Positions 25,592 through 34,511 of a DNA stretch of 64,000 nucleotides are shown in pieces. Made by a program: the position numbers and the translations under genes. The DNA is taken from contig JADGNA010000023.1 of NCBI GenBank assembly GCA_015234465.1, forward strand, positions 62,001 to 126,000, read 5' to 3'. The notes under the pieces are model-generated. The model had not been told where the DNA came from, did not search any database, and saw nothing but the letters and a program-made list of their open reading frames with translations. Every line of letters begins with the position of its first letter. Position 1 is the first letter of the stretch. The stretch is from Salinibacterium sp. Its GTDB lineage: Bacteria > Actinomycetota > Actinomycetes > Actinomycetales > Microbacteriaceae.

Positions 25592-27081
25592 CCCAGCAGC
25601 ACGCAGTCGACGAGTCTGGCGCAGCGCTCCTCCCTCGCGGCGCCCAGCGCGCAGGACGCATCACCTTCTTCCTGGGGCTCGGTGTCGCTGTCGCATCCAT
25701 GGCCCTGCTCCTCTTCGCGGACCTCCCGAGCCTCACGAGCGGAGTGCTCGTCATCGCCCTCTCCGTTGTGCTGATACTTCTCGGTATCCCCGTGGGTGTC
25801 GCGATGCTCGGAGCCTCACTTCTCGGACTCTGGGAGATCGGCGGCATTCGAGTCGTCATCGGCACCATGGAGGCGGCGGCGTACAGCGCGACTGACTCCT
25901 GGTCGTTCAGCGTCATTCCCATGTTCATCCTCATGGGCATGCTGCTGTGGAAGTCGGGGCTGACGGCGTCGGCGTTCGAGGCCGCCCGGCAGTGGGTGGG
26001 CTGGATGCCCGGCGGACTTGCGGTCGCCACGAACTTCGCCGGTGCTGGTCTTGCCGCTGGCAGCGGAAGCACGATCGGCATCACCTATGCGCTCGGGCGC
26101 GTGTCAGTCCCTGAGATGATCCGCTCCGGGTACCGGCCGTCGCTCGCCGTCGGAACAGTCGCGGCTGCAGGAACGCTCGGGCAGATCATTCCCCCGAGCC
26201 TGCTCCTCGTGATCTATGCGGGAGCAGCATCCGTGCCGGTGGGCCCCCAGCTGCTCGCGGGAATCGTGCCGGGCATCGTCTTGGCCCTGGCCTTCGCCGT
26301 CATGATCGTTGCGCGTGCCAGTCTCAACCCGAAGCTCGCCCCGCGCGCGGACATGACCGGGGTGACCTGGGGCACCCGGATGCGTTCGCTTGTGGGGATC
26401 GTGCCCATCGTGCTGGTGGTGTTGGTCGTGATCGGTGGTCTCTTCGCCGGCCTGTTCACGGCGACAGAGTCGGCCGTGTTCGGAATGCTCGTCGCCCTCA
26501 TCTTCGGGGTGGCCCACAAGCTGCGTCTCACGCGGTCGTGGCGCCAGGTCGGCACGATGCTGCGGGAGGCAGTTCTCGGAGTCCTCACGGGAACCGCATC
26601 GATCTTCCTGCTACTCCTGGGCGTCGAGGTGCTGACACGGGCGATCGCGCTCAGCCAGGTCGCGAATGTGCTTGCGACGTCGGTCAGTGACCTCGGGCTG
26701 GGGCGCGTCGCCTTCCTTCTCGTGCTGATCGTCGTCTATATCATCCTCGGCATGTTCATGGACACCCTCGCGATGATGCTCTTGACCATTCCGGTATTGC
26801 TCGCACCCCTTGCCGCGGTTGGGGTCGACCCGCTGTGGTTCGGTGTCTTCCTGGTCATCATGGCGGAGGTCGGTCTCCTCACCCCGCCGCTGGGAATCCT
26901 CTCGTTCATCGTGCACCGCATCACTCAGGACCCGGCCGTCAATCTGGGGAGCACTGTGTCGCTCGTCGAGGTGTTCAAGGGGGTGGCGTGGTTCGCCGCT
27001 GTCGCTGTGGCGGTCGTCGTCCTGCTGATCCTGGTGCCAGAGCTAGCCACCTGGCTGCCCAGTGTGAGCGTCGCGACCTAG
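25588..27081 (+). CDS. TRAP transporter large permease subunit (DctM family)
   Basis: 497 residues, about 12 to 14 membrane helices, the substrate channel of the second TRAP system. 'GAGLAAGSGSTIGITYALG', 'GQIIPPSLLLVIYAG', 'FTATESAVFG' and 'GLLTPPLGILSF' are family marks. It is ~60 residues longer than usual at the N-terminus, with an extra hydrophobic segment. It ends the TRAP operon and converges on the flavoprotein at 27113. Confidence 0.93.
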   Translation: MTQQHAVDESGAALLPRGAQRAGRITFFLGLGVAVASMALLLFADLPSLTSGVLVIALSVVLILLGIPVGVAMLGASLLGLWEIGGIRVVIGTMEAAAYSATDSWSFSVIPMFILMGMLLWKSGLTASAFEAARQWVGWMPGGLAVATNFAGAGLAAGSGSTIGITYALGRVSVPEMIRSGYRPSLAVGTVAAAGTLGQIIPPSLLLVIYAGAASVPVGPQLLAGIVPGIVLALAFAVMIVARASLNPKLAPRADMTGVTWGTRMRSLVGIVPIVLVVLVVIGGLFAGLFTATESAVFGMLVALIFGVAHKLRLTRSWRQVGTMLREAVLGVLTGTASIFLLLLGVEVLTRAIALSQVANVLATSVSDLGLGRVAFLLVLIVVYIILGMFMDTLAMMLLTIPVLLAPLAAVGVDPLWFGVFLVIMAEVGLLTPPLGILSFIVHRITQDPAVNLGSTVSLVEVFKGVAWFAAVAVAVVVLLILVPELATWLPSVSVAT

Positions 27082-27090
27082 GCTCACCCA

Positions 27091-27107
27091 TCCCGCAAGC
27101 AGCGGGA
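27091..27107. terminator. Short hairpin between convergent genes
   Basis: TCCCGC / GCGGGA with a 5-base loop, between stops at 27081 and 27113. A second 6-bp repeat, GCCTCA / TGAGGC, lies at about 27110-27132 and runs into the end of the flavoprotein gene. Confidence 0.4.
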
Positions 27108-27112
27108 GTGCC

Positions 27113-28096
27113 TCAGGCGCCACCTGTGAGGCGTTGGACGGATGCTGAGCGGTCGGGCACCGCGCATGCGGCGACATACTCTTCTGCGAGTTGACGTATG
27201 ACCTCTTCCGCGGTGGGGATGTTGTCGATGAGCTCGATGCCCTGTCCGGCAGACCAGAGGTCACGCCACGGGGTGACTCCGTCGGGGAGGTGCGCGTGGC
27301 CGCGTTCCTCAGGCTCAGGGAGCTCGTCGAGGTCGATCCCGTGGTGCCGGAGTGATGCGAGCATCCAGTTCGCCGGGATGCCGTTTACCTTTCGCGTGTA
27401 GGCGAGGTCGCGGGATGTGCCTGACGCCAGCCATGCCTTCTGGAGCGGGTCGGCGCCTGACTCGGTTGTTGCCGAGAAGCGTGTGCCGATGAACGCGAGG
27501 TCAGCGCCGAGCACCTCCGCCGCGCGGATGGCCGACCCGGTCGCCACGGCGCCGGCCAGCGAGACGACGCCGTCGAACATGCGGCGGATTCTCGGGATGA
27601 GCGCCAGATGGCTGATCGTGCCGGAGTGTCCGCCGCCTCCAGCGCCGATGCAGTTGAGTCCGTCAACCCCCGCTTCGATCGCCTTCTCGGCGAACTCGAT
27701 CGAGGTGACGTCGTGGTGCACCGCCATCCCGAGGTCATGGGCGATTCGCACGACCTCGGTGGGTTTTCCCACCGAGGTGATGATGACGTCGGCGTCGCGC
27801 CGGGCGCACAGTTCGAGCTCTCGTCGCAGCTCGTCTGGCGGAAGCGTTGTGGGCACGTTGACTGCGAGCGGGCCCGGCGTGATGCCGGTGCTGTCGGACC
27901 ATTCATCGAGCATGCGAGACATTGTCGAAAGCCATGAATCGAACTCCCCCTGGGTGCGGGCGTTCTGGCGGGGAAGCGCCCCTACGAGCCCGCCCTTTCG
28001 GGCCTCGGTGACGAGTTCAGGGGTCGAGATCAAGAAGAGCGGGGCGCAGATTGCGGGCAGGGCGAGGCGCTCGGACAGGGTGTGCGGGATCGCCAT
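27113..28096 (-). CDS. Nitronate-monooxygenase-family FMN enzyme, second copy
   Basis: 327 residues. 'PAICAPLFLISTPELV' at the start, 'GAGGGGHSGTISHLAL' with the conserved His, 'SLAGAVATGSAIRAAE' and 'AFIGTRFSATTES' mark the family. It is only distantly similar to the copy at 13829 and probably has another substrate. ATG 28096 follows AGGGAGAG. Divergent from the crotonase at 28152 across 55 AT-rich bases. Confidence 0.86.
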   Translation of the reverse strand: MAIPHTLSERLALPAICAPLFLISTPELVTEARKGGLVGALPRQNARTQGEFDSWLSTMSRMLDEWSDSTGITPGPLAVNVPTTLPPDELRRELELCARRDADVIITSVGKPTEVVRIAHDLGMAVHHDVTSIEFAEKAIEAGVDGLNCIGAGGGGHSGTISHLALIPRIRRMFDGVVSLAGAVATGSAIRAAEVLGADLAFIGTRFSATTESGADPLQKAWLASGTSRDLAYTRKVNGIPANWMLASLRHHGIDLDELPEPEERGHAHLPDGVTPWRDLWSAGQGIELIDNIPTAEEVIRQLAEEYVAACAVPDRSASVQRLTGGA

Positions 28097-28151
28097 TGAC
28101 TCTCTCCCTTATAGGCCAAATACTTATGAAGGTTATCAATGAAGGAGTGCT

Positions 28152-28895
28152 GTGGCGATTCATCTCGATCTTGAACGCGAGGGGCCTGTGCTGACGGTCA
28201 CCTTCGCGCGACCTGAAGCCAGGAACGCGCTCAACCGCGAGACCCGTGTTGCCCTAGTGGATCTCCTCGATGACGCTGACCGTGACCCCTCGGTTCGCGT
28301 CGTCGTGGTGACCGGGTCAGAACCTGCGTTCAGTGCCGGAGTCGACGCAAAGCAGTTACTGAGCGACCCCGCCTACGCGCCGCCGCCAATCGATCCCGCG
28401 ACCCGCCTGCGCGGAATGGCGACGCCAACGATCGCGGCTGTCAATGGGGCCTGTGTCTCGGGGGCGATTGAGATCGTGTTGGCATGCTCCTTCGCCATCG
28501 CTTCGCATCGGGCAGAGTTCATCGACACGCATGCCCTGCTGGGGCTCACGCCGGGCTGGGGGCTCAGCGCCGCACTGCCCGCAGCGATCGGAGTCGCCCG
28601 TGCTCGGCAGATGACGCTCACGGGGTTGCCCATCGACGCCCGCACTGCCCTTGCCTGGGGCCTCGTGAACGAGGTTGTCGATCACTCCCAGCTGAGGCAC
28701 CGCGTGCGCAGGCTGGCCGAACGGATCGCTGGGACCCCGGTGGCGGCCGCGACCAACGCTGTCGGCATGTATCGTGCCGTCGATGACGACGGCACCGCGC
28801 GCGCGAGGCAGCGGGAACGTGACGTCTCCGCGGCGTGGGAGGTTGAGGCAGTCTCCTCGCAGGAGCGGTTCACTGCCGGCAACGAAGGGTCTTAG
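28152..28895 (+). CDS. Crotonase-family protein (EchA-like, His at second catalytic site)
   Basis: 247 residues. The oxyanion loop is 'CVSGAIEIVL' (SGA instead of GGG, first Glu kept) and the second Glu is replaced by His in 'FIDTHALLGLTPGWG', a pattern seen in several mycobacterial EchA paralogues. GTG start 28152 has GAAGGAG upstream. Its TAG overlaps the TAA of the convergent SDR gene. Confidence 0.87.
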   Translation: MAIHLDLEREGPVLTVTFARPEARNALNRETRVALVDLLDDADRDPSVRVVVVTGSEPAFSAGVDAKQLLSDPAYAPPPIDPATRLRGMATPTIAAVNGACVSGAIEIVLACSFAIASHRAEFIDTHALLGLTPGWGLSAALPAAIGVARARQMTLTGLPIDARTALAWGLVNEVVDHSQLRHRVRRLAERIAGTPVAAATNAVGMYRAVDDDGTARARQRERDVSAAWEVEAVSSQERFTAGNEGS

Positions 28896-29719
28896 AGTGT
28901 TTCCCCACCGTCGACGTAGATGACCTGCCCTGTGATGAACGATGACAGGTCGGATGCGAGGTGTGCGGCGAGCGCGCCGAGCTCACGAGCATCGCCCGCG
29001 TGCCCCATGGGGATGCGGGCCTTCAGGAACTCCTGTCCTTCCTTGCTGTCATGCAGCGCCTTGGACATGTCGGTGCGAAACTGTCCCGGCGAGATCGCGT
29101 TCACCGTGACCCCATAGGGCGCCCATTCCTTGGCGAGGGCAAGGGTGAGGTGCGTCAGGGCGCCTTTCGCGACCTGATAGGGCGCGACCATGTTGGCCAA
29201 GCGGCCCACCGTGCTGGAGCCGATGTTGATGACACGGCCGAAGCGTCGCTCGAGCATCCCGGGAACGATTTCCCTGATCAGGCGGAGCGAGCCGTGCACG
29301 TGTGTTTCGAGGATCGAGTCCCACTCCTCGACTGACATCGGCATTGATGCCGGGCCGGTACCTGGCTGGCCGACGGGGCCATCCGCGGGGAGTGCGACGG
29401 TGGGTCGCTTGATGTTGATGCCGGCGTTGTTGACGAGGATGTCGATGCCGCCAACGAGCGCGAGCGCCTTCTCGGCCGCCCGGCTCACGTCCTCGTCGCT
29501 GCGGAGGTCGGCGGAGACCGCGTGCGCCTCCCGTCCGGCGTCCTGTGCTTCCCGCACGAAGTCGGCGAGTTGCTCAGCATTGCGGGAGACACCGACGACG
29601 ACCGCTCCTGCCTCGGAAAGTGACGTCGCGATTGCGCGACCAAGACCTCGGCCGGCGCCGCTCACCAACGCGCGTCGGCCGCTGAGGGGGGTGTGGATAC
29701 TGCGTTGATCGGTCATCAT
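28892..29719 (-). CDS. SDR-family oxidoreductase
   Basis: 275 residues. 'SGAGRGLGRAIA' cofactor loop, 'NNAGIN', the catalytic Ser in 'NIGSSTVGR', Y-x-x-x-K in 'PYQVAKGALTH', and 'ISPGQFRTDM'. Similar to FabG or gluconate-5-dehydrogenase types; in this block a ring-alcohol or 3-hydroxyacyl-CoA dehydrogenase role is likely. Two adjacent ATG codons (29719, 29716) follow AGTGAGGA; either may be used. Divergent from the acyl-CoA dehydrogenase pair. Confidence 0.87.
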   Translation of the reverse strand: MMTDQRSIHTPLSGRRALVSGAGRGLGRAIATSLSEAGAVVVGVSRNAEQLADFVREAQDAGREAHAVSADLRSDEDVSRAAEKALALVGGIDILVNNAGINIKRPTVALPADGPVGQPGTGPASMPMSVEEWDSILETHVHGSLRLIREIVPGMLERRFGRVINIGSSTVGRLANMVAPYQVAKGALTHLTLALAKEWAPYGVTVNAISPGQFRTDMSKALHDSKEGQEFLKARIPMGHAGDARELGALAAHLASDLSSFITGQVIYVDGGETL

Positions 29720-29776
29720 CGTCCTCACTTCTTGCATCCGGAGTATTGTTACTAGATAATGCTTTATAAGATTATG

Positions 29777-29802
29777 GAAATGCGCCGAAAATGGAGCATT
29801 TC
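29777..29802. promoter_or_regulatory. 7-bp inverted repeat in AT-rich divergent promoter
   Basis: GAAATGC (29777-29783), 12 bases, GCATTTC (29796-29802), in the 131-base gap between the SDR and the acyl-CoA dehydrogenase pair. The flanks hold several TATA-rich stretches that could serve as -10 boxes on both strands. Confidence 0.4.
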
Positions 29803-29850
29803 ACGGTTATAGTTTATATAGATAGCAAGGTCTTAGGCTGAGGAGTAGCG

Positions 29851-31008
29851 ATGACGCTCGACTACAGCGAACCGGCGAAGGTGACGAGCCTGCGTGCGGA
29901 GCTGCGGATGCTCGTCGACGAGCACGTGCCGCGCGGATTCCTGGGTGCATTCACTGACGATCCCGCCGACCTGGCGGTGACTGAACGGTTCAGTCGGGAG
30001 TTGGGCTCGAGGCGCCTTCTCACGATGGCGTGGCCTGAGGAGTTCGGGGGGCTCGGGGCAGGCGTGCTCGAGCAGACCGCGCTCCGTGAAGAGATGTGGG
30101 CGGCCCACGAGCCGCGCGGCGCCCAGTACATGGGCCTGAACTGGGTCGGACCCGTCATCATGCGCCACGGCACCGAGGAGCAGCGCTCGCTGCACCTCCC
30201 TCCCATTGCCTCGGGCGAGGTGATCTGGTGCCAGGGCTTCAGTGAACCGGAGGCCGGGTCAGATCTGCCCGCGCTGCGAACACGCGCGACGCGCGTTGAG
30301 GGCGGATGGCGCATCACGGGCCAGAAGGTCTGGACGTCGTACGCGAGCATGGCGCAGTGGTGCTTCCTCCTCGCCCGCACGGGCGACCCGCGTGGGCGCA
30401 AGGACGGCATCACGGTTTTCCTCCTCGATATGAACCAGCCAGGCGTCGAAGTGCGCCCCATCCCCACGATGCTTGGCCCTCACCACCTCAACGAGGTGTA
30501 CTTCGATGACGCGTGGGTTCCCGACTCGGGTGTGCTCGGTGAGGTTGACCGCGGCTGGCGCATCGTGATGGATGTGCTCAGTTTCGAAAGGATTGGGATC
30601 GCCCGGTATGCCCGCTGCGAGAGCCTCCTGCGTGCAGCACCGGAGGCGCTCGGCGCTGACGCATGGGCTGAATTGCCGTCGGGGCTGCGTGAGCGGTGGG
30701 CCGCCGCCATGGTGAGAACGAGGCAGACTCGGCTGCTCGCATACCGGCTGCTGGAGCGTGCCAAGTCGGGCACTCCTCCCATCTCCGAGGCGGCGCTCTA
30801 CCGAGTCGCCGTCACCACCCTCGATCAGGAGGTAGCAGAAGTGCTCATGGAGATCGTCGGAAACGCTGCGCTCGGCACAAGCGATGGGCACGCTGTGTTC
30901 GTGCGCGAGGTTGAGGACCACTGGCGTTACGCCCAAGCGTCCACCGTGGCGTCTGGCACGCTTGAGATCAACAAGAACACCGTTGCACGTGCGGCGGCCG
31001 GCTCGTGA
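29851..31008 (+). CDS. Acyl-CoA dehydrogenase, large partner of a pair
   Basis: 385 residues. 'WCQGFSEPEAGSDLPALRTRA', 'ITGQKVWTSYASMAQWC' and the C-terminal 'ASTVASGTLEINKNTVARAAAG' are family marks. GAGGAG precedes ATG 29851. The next gene overlaps by four bases (GTGA) and is a second, shorter dehydrogenase, an arrangement known for heteromeric FadE/ChsE enzymes of steroid side-chain and ring breakdown in Actinobacteria. Confidence 0.91.
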   Translation: MTLDYSEPAKVTSLRAELRMLVDEHVPRGFLGAFTDDPADLAVTERFSRELGSRRLLTMAWPEEFGGLGAGVLEQTALREEMWAAHEPRGAQYMGLNWVGPVIMRHGTEEQRSLHLPPIASGEVIWCQGFSEPEAGSDLPALRTRATRVEGGWRITGQKVWTSYASMAQWCFLLARTGDPRGRKDGITVFLLDMNQPGVEVRPIPTMLGPHHLNEVYFDDAWVPDSGVLGEVDRGWRIVMDVLSFERIGIARYARCESLLRAAPEALGADAWAELPSGLRERWAAAMVRTRQTRLLAYRLLERAKSGTPPISEAALYRVAVTTLDQEVAEVLMEIVGNAALGTSDGHAVFVREVEDHWRYAQASTVASGTLEINKNTVARAAAGS

Positions 31009-31952
31009 GGCTCGATCTGTGCCCGGAGGCCGTCGAGGTGGGGGCGATGGTGCGCGAACGTATCGAGGGGGAGGGCGGCGTCGACGTGTTGCGTCGCTGT
31101 GTCGCGGATCCCGATGTGCGGGGCGCTGTCGGTGACATGCTCGGCGAGCTCGGGATCTGGGAGATTGACATCTCAGAGGGGCCGATTGAGCTTGAGGTGG
31201 CTGCCGAGGTCTGCCGCGCGGCGGGCCGCTACGCGCTGCCGTATCCCGTTGTGGAGAGGCTCGGTGCAACGGGGGCGGATGCCACGGCGCTAGTCAGTGC
31301 CCGCGGCCAGGCAATCGCCAACCATCGGGATCTCGATCTGACGTGGAACGCCCTCGACCTGGAGGGCAGCCGCTATGACCTCCCATCTGGGCGCCGACTT
31401 CCGTCGGCGACCAAGCTGGCGCCATTCGGGTCAGAGGTCGACCCGGTGCCACGCGGCGACAAGGCGGTTCGTGGTGCAGCTCGCCTGGTGCTCCTGCAGG
31501 GCTGGTGGCTCCTGGGTCTCTTGGAGAACGCGATCGAGGACACCGCGCGCTATACGGAAGAACGGGAGCAGTTCGGCCGCAAGCTCGTGCGTTTCCAGTC
31601 TGTGGCCTTCCAGCTGGCCGACATGGTGCTGGAGTCAGAGGGCTCGAGCGAGCTTGCGAAGTATGCGCTCTGGTCGATCACGAACAGTGCGGATGACGAT
31701 GACGCTCTCGCCGAGGCGCTCGGGCTTCGCGTCGCCCTTCAGCGGGCTGCCGGCGTTGTGCTACGGGGCGCCCACCAGTTGCACGGCGCCATGGGGTTCA
31801 CTGACGAGGTGGATGTCTCGTGGCTGTCGCGGGCGAGTCAGGCGGTGCGCCGACTGCCGGAGGATTCCCAGCGCACTACGGGCGCCTTCCTTTCGGCGGT
31901 GGAGCGCGCAGGATACTCTGAACTCGGTCATATCGCCACGGCGAGCCGCTGA
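31005..31952 (+). CDS. Short acyl-CoA dehydrogenase, small partner of the pair
   Basis: 315 residues, about 70 shorter than a full acyl-CoA dehydrogenase; the middle beta-domain is reduced. The C-terminal helical domain is kept ('YTEEREQFGRKLVRFQSVAFQ' split at residue ~185, 'HQLHGAMGFTDEVDVSW'). In known alpha2-beta2 enzymes the small subunit lends FAD-binding residues rather than a whole site. Starts at GTG 31005 overlapping its partner, which supports complex formation. Confidence 0.87.
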   Translation: MRLDLCPEAVEVGAMVRERIEGEGGVDVLRRCVADPDVRGAVGDMLGELGIWEIDISEGPIELEVAAEVCRAAGRYALPYPVVERLGATGADATALVSARGQAIANHRDLDLTWNALDLEGSRYDLPSGRRLPSATKLAPFGSEVDPVPRGDKAVRGAARLVLLQGWWLLGLLENAIEDTARYTEEREQFGRKLVRFQSVAFQLADMVLESEGSSELAKYALWSITNSADDDDALAEALGLRVALQRAAGVVLRGAHQLHGAMGFTDEVDVSWLSRASQAVRRLPEDSQRTTGAFLSAVERAGYSELGHIATASR

Positions 31953-31994
31953 CGTTCCGCGGGCTGAACCTATAATGTTTGTGAATTCAACATT
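31949..31994 (+). promoter_or_regulatory. Promoter and overlapping operator of GntR gene
   Basis: -35 CTGACG (31949-31954), 16 bases, consensus -10 TATAAT (31971-31976). A perfect inverted repeat AATGTT (31974-31979) / AACATT (31989-31994), with GAATTC in its spacer, covers the end of the -10 and the start site, so the regulator downstream probably represses itself. Confidence 0.55.
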
Positions 31995-32024
31995 TCCAGC
32001 GCATCGTTCGGAGGAACGGATCAC

Positions 32025-32834
32025 GTGGCAGATGACAATCAGAGGACTTCGGCGAGCAGGGTAGGTCTCACTCCGCGCATCGCCGAGGCTATCGCGGCGG
32101 ACCTTCGCCAGCGCATCCTCAAGAGCGAACTCACAGATGTGCCGCTGCCCAGGCAGGACGACCTGGTGCAGCAGTACGGGGTCAGTGGTCCTTCGGTTCG
32201 GGAGGCATTACGCATCCTCGAGGCGGAAGGGCTCATCACGGTGCGCCGAGGCAAGTTCGGCGGTGCCTACGTGCACAAGCCCGACTGGTCGTCTGCCGCA
32301 TTCGCTGTGGCGCTCTCGATGCAGGGCCAGGGGGTCACACTGTCAGATCTCGCGGAGTCGCTTGAGATGCTGGAGCCGATGTGTGCTGCAGCGTGTGCCT
32401 CGCGGGCTGACCGCCGAGAGACGATCGTTCCCGCACTGCGGGAGAACCTTGACGACACCGAGAAGGTGATCGGAATCGGTGACCAGTACTCGGCGAAGGC
32501 CCGAGTCTTCCACGAGATCCTCGTGGGTGGAGTCGAGAACGAGAGCCTGCGCCTGCTGGTGCGCACCCTCACCGCCGTATGGTCCATCCAGGAGCAGACG
32601 TGGGCGGAGAACGTCAAGGCGGCCGCGCTGTATCCGCCAGAAGAAGACCAGCGCGAGTCGCTGCGCACGCACCGTGTGCTCGCGAAGCTGATTGATGAAG
32701 GTGATGTCGAGGGTGTGCGCTCGCTGGCGGAGAAGCACATTCGGGCGACACAGCAGATCGTGCTCGACCGCCACGGCGACGAGGTCGTCGACTCCTCATC
32801 GTTGACGGCCGTGCAGGCGTTCAAGAGCCTCTGA
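32025..32834 (+). CDS. GntR-family regulator, FadR subfamily
   Basis: 269 residues. Winged helix-turn-helix at ~15-85 ('LPRQDDLVQQYGVSGPSVREALRILEAEG'-type sequence), then an all-helical FCD domain with metal-site-like residues in 'ARVFHEILVGG' and 'RSLAEKHIRAT'. FCD regulators bind acids or acyl-CoAs. GTG start 32025 with GGAGGA upstream. It stands between the dehydrogenase pair and the minus-strand CoA-transferase operon and may control both. Confidence 0.92.
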   Translation: MADDNQRTSASRVGLTPRIAEAIAADLRQRILKSELTDVPLPRQDDLVQQYGVSGPSVREALRILEAEGLITVRRGKFGGAYVHKPDWSSAAFAVALSMQGQGVTLSDLAESLEMLEPMCAAACASRADRRETIVPALRENLDDTEKVIGIGDQYSAKARVFHEILVGGVENESLRLLVRTLTAVWSIQEQTWAENVKAAALYPPEEDQRESLRTHRVLAKLIDEGDVEGVRSLAEKHIRATQQIVLDRHGDEVVDSSSLTAVQAFKSL

Positions 32835-32846
32835 GCGATTCGCGGC

Positions 32847-34007
32847 CTACTCGCTGAATTCGGCGCGCAGGTTCTCTCCATGGGCATCAAGCACGGGCGC
32901 TGGGGCAAGCGTTGGGGCCCCGCTGCGGGAGAAACCGAAGGGGGCTCTCGCCTGGCGCAATGCCCCGAGTTCAGGATGCTCGACTGACTCAAGGAAGTCG
33001 GTGGAGACGAGGTGCTCATCGGCGAAGAGATCCTCGATGCTGTTGACCTGCATTGCAGGAACGCGCTCGGCTCTCAGTCTGGCGAGAAGTTCCGTCGTCG
33101 TGTGCTTGGAGACCGCCTCGCCGAGCCAGCGGTAGAGCTCGTCGATATTGATGGTGCGCTGGGTGATGCTGCAGAAGCGATCATCCTCGATCAGATGCGC
33201 GCTCCCGAGCACCGTGAACAACGAGAGCCAATGCGCATCGGTGCTCGCAAGGATGCCGATGAGCCCATCCCTGGTCGCGAACGGGTGTCGGTGGGGAGAG
33301 TTCGTTCGCGCGTAGCCCGCGTCACCGCGGGGCGGGTCGAAGATGTAACCCCCCTGCTGCTCAGCGAGAAGAAAGCGCACCATGGTCTCGAACATGGGCA
33401 ATTCCACGTACTGTCCCTGTCCAGAGCGCTCGCGCTCGTACAGGGCAGCGCTGATGGTTCCCGCCGCAAGGATGCCCGTGATCTTGTCGGTCAGCGGGGT
33501 GCGCACATACTGTGGCTCGCCATCGCCGGTCTGGTGTGCAGCGAGGCCCGAGGCCGCCTGGATGACGTCGTCGTAGGCGGGGAGTGCGCCGTACGGTCCT
33601 GAGGCACCGAAGCCGAACATGCCACACACGATGATTCTTGGGTTGATTGCCGAGAGGGTCGCGTAGTCGAGCCCGAGCCGCAGCTCCCCTCCTGGCGGAC
33701 GGTTGTGCGTGACCACATCCGCGTTCTTGACGAAGCGCTCGAAGAGCGCGCGGTCATCGGGGTTCCTCAGGTCGAGCGCGATTGACTCCTTGCCCCGATT
33801 GAGGTTGAGGTAGATGGGCCCCAGTTTCTTACCCGTGCGATCATCGATGCCGCGCGCGATGTCGCCCTCTCGCGCCTCGATTTTGATGATCCGCGCGCCC
33901 ATCTCAGCGAGCACGGCGGTGCAGTAGGGCCCCATGAGCATGCTTGTCGTGTCGACGACGGTCACCCCGGCGAGCGGACCCGCGCCTGCGCCATGCGTGT
34001 GGCTCAT
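32847..34007 (-). CDS. Class III (CaiB/BaiF-type) CoA-transferase
   Basis: 386 residues. Swaps CoA between an acyl-CoA and a free acid through a catalytic Asp, here in '[13 protein letters not shown]'. N-terminal '[16 protein letters not shown]' and '[13 protein letters not shown]', and '[15 protein letters not shown]', are characteristic. With the two ligases it gives a second way to activate the substrate. ATG 34007 overlaps the MaoC stop (ATGA), the last step of a three-gene minus-strand operon. Confidence 0.93.
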   Translation of the reverse strand: MSHTHGAGAGPLAGVTVVDTTSMLMGPYCTAVLAEMGARIIKIEAREGDIARGIDDRTGKKLGPIYLNLNRGKESIALDLRNPDDRALFERFVKNADVVTHNRPPGGELRLGLDYATLSAINPRIIVCGMFGFGASGPYGALPAYDDVIQAASGLAAHQTGDGEPQYVRTPLTDKITGILAAGTISAALYERERSGQGQYVELPMFETMVRFLLAEQQGGYIFDPPRGDAGYARTNSPHRHPFATRDGLIGILASTDAHWLSLFTVLGSAHLIEDDRFCSITQRTINIDELYRWLGEAVSKHTTTELLARLRAERVPAMQVNSIEDLFADEHLVSTDFLESVEHPELGALRQARAPFGFSRSGAPTLAPAPVLDAHGENLRAEFSE

Positions 34008-34486
34008 CCGGCGGCTCCGGCTCGTTCGGGGTCTCGCAGCATGAGTGCGCTGCGCACGGCGCGGCAGACGAGCTCGCCGCGCTGGTTGTAGCCGTCGTGG
34101 CGGAACTCGACGATTCCTGCGTCGGGCCGCGACTTCGAGAGACGTGCCGCAGTGACCTCGGTGACGGCGCGCACTGTGTCGCCCGCGAAGACGGGGCGGG
34201 GGAACTCGATGCTGCCGAATCCGAGGTTCGCCACGGTTGTGCCGAGTGTGAGCTCCGGCACCGTGAGGCCCACGACCGTGCTCAGTGTGAGCAGCGAGTT
34301 GACGAGTGGGCGACCGAACTCGGTGCGGGAAGCGAAGTCGGCATCAAGGTGCAGCGGCTGTGGGTTCATGGTCATCGTCGTGAAGAAGACGTTGTCGGCC
34401 TCTGTGAGGGTGCGGGTGATCGCATGCTCCGTCACCGTGCCGACCGGCAGTTCCTCATACCAGGAACCGAGGCGTTTCTGCGTCAT
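34004..34486 (-). CDS. MaoC-like dehydratase (hot-dog fold)
   Basis: 160 residues; hydrates or dehydrates acyl-CoAs with R-stereochemistry. '[20 protein letters not shown]' carries the expected D/N and H of the hydratase site and '[11 protein letters not shown]' follows. ATG 34486 ('[13 protein letters not shown]'); the frame stays open upstream but into the CoA-hydrolase gene. Overlaps the CoA-transferase start. Confidence 0.86.
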   Translation of the reverse strand: MTQKRLGSWYEELPVGTVTEHAITRTLTEADNVFFTTMTMNPQPLHLDADFASRTEFGRPLVNSLLTLSTVVGLTVPELTLGTTVANLGFGSIEFPRPVFAGDTVRAVTEVTAARLSKSRPDAGIVEFRHDGYNQRGELVCRAVRSALMLRDPERAGAAG

Positions 34487-34511
34487 GGTGGTCTTCCTTC
34501 CGTTGTGAGAG

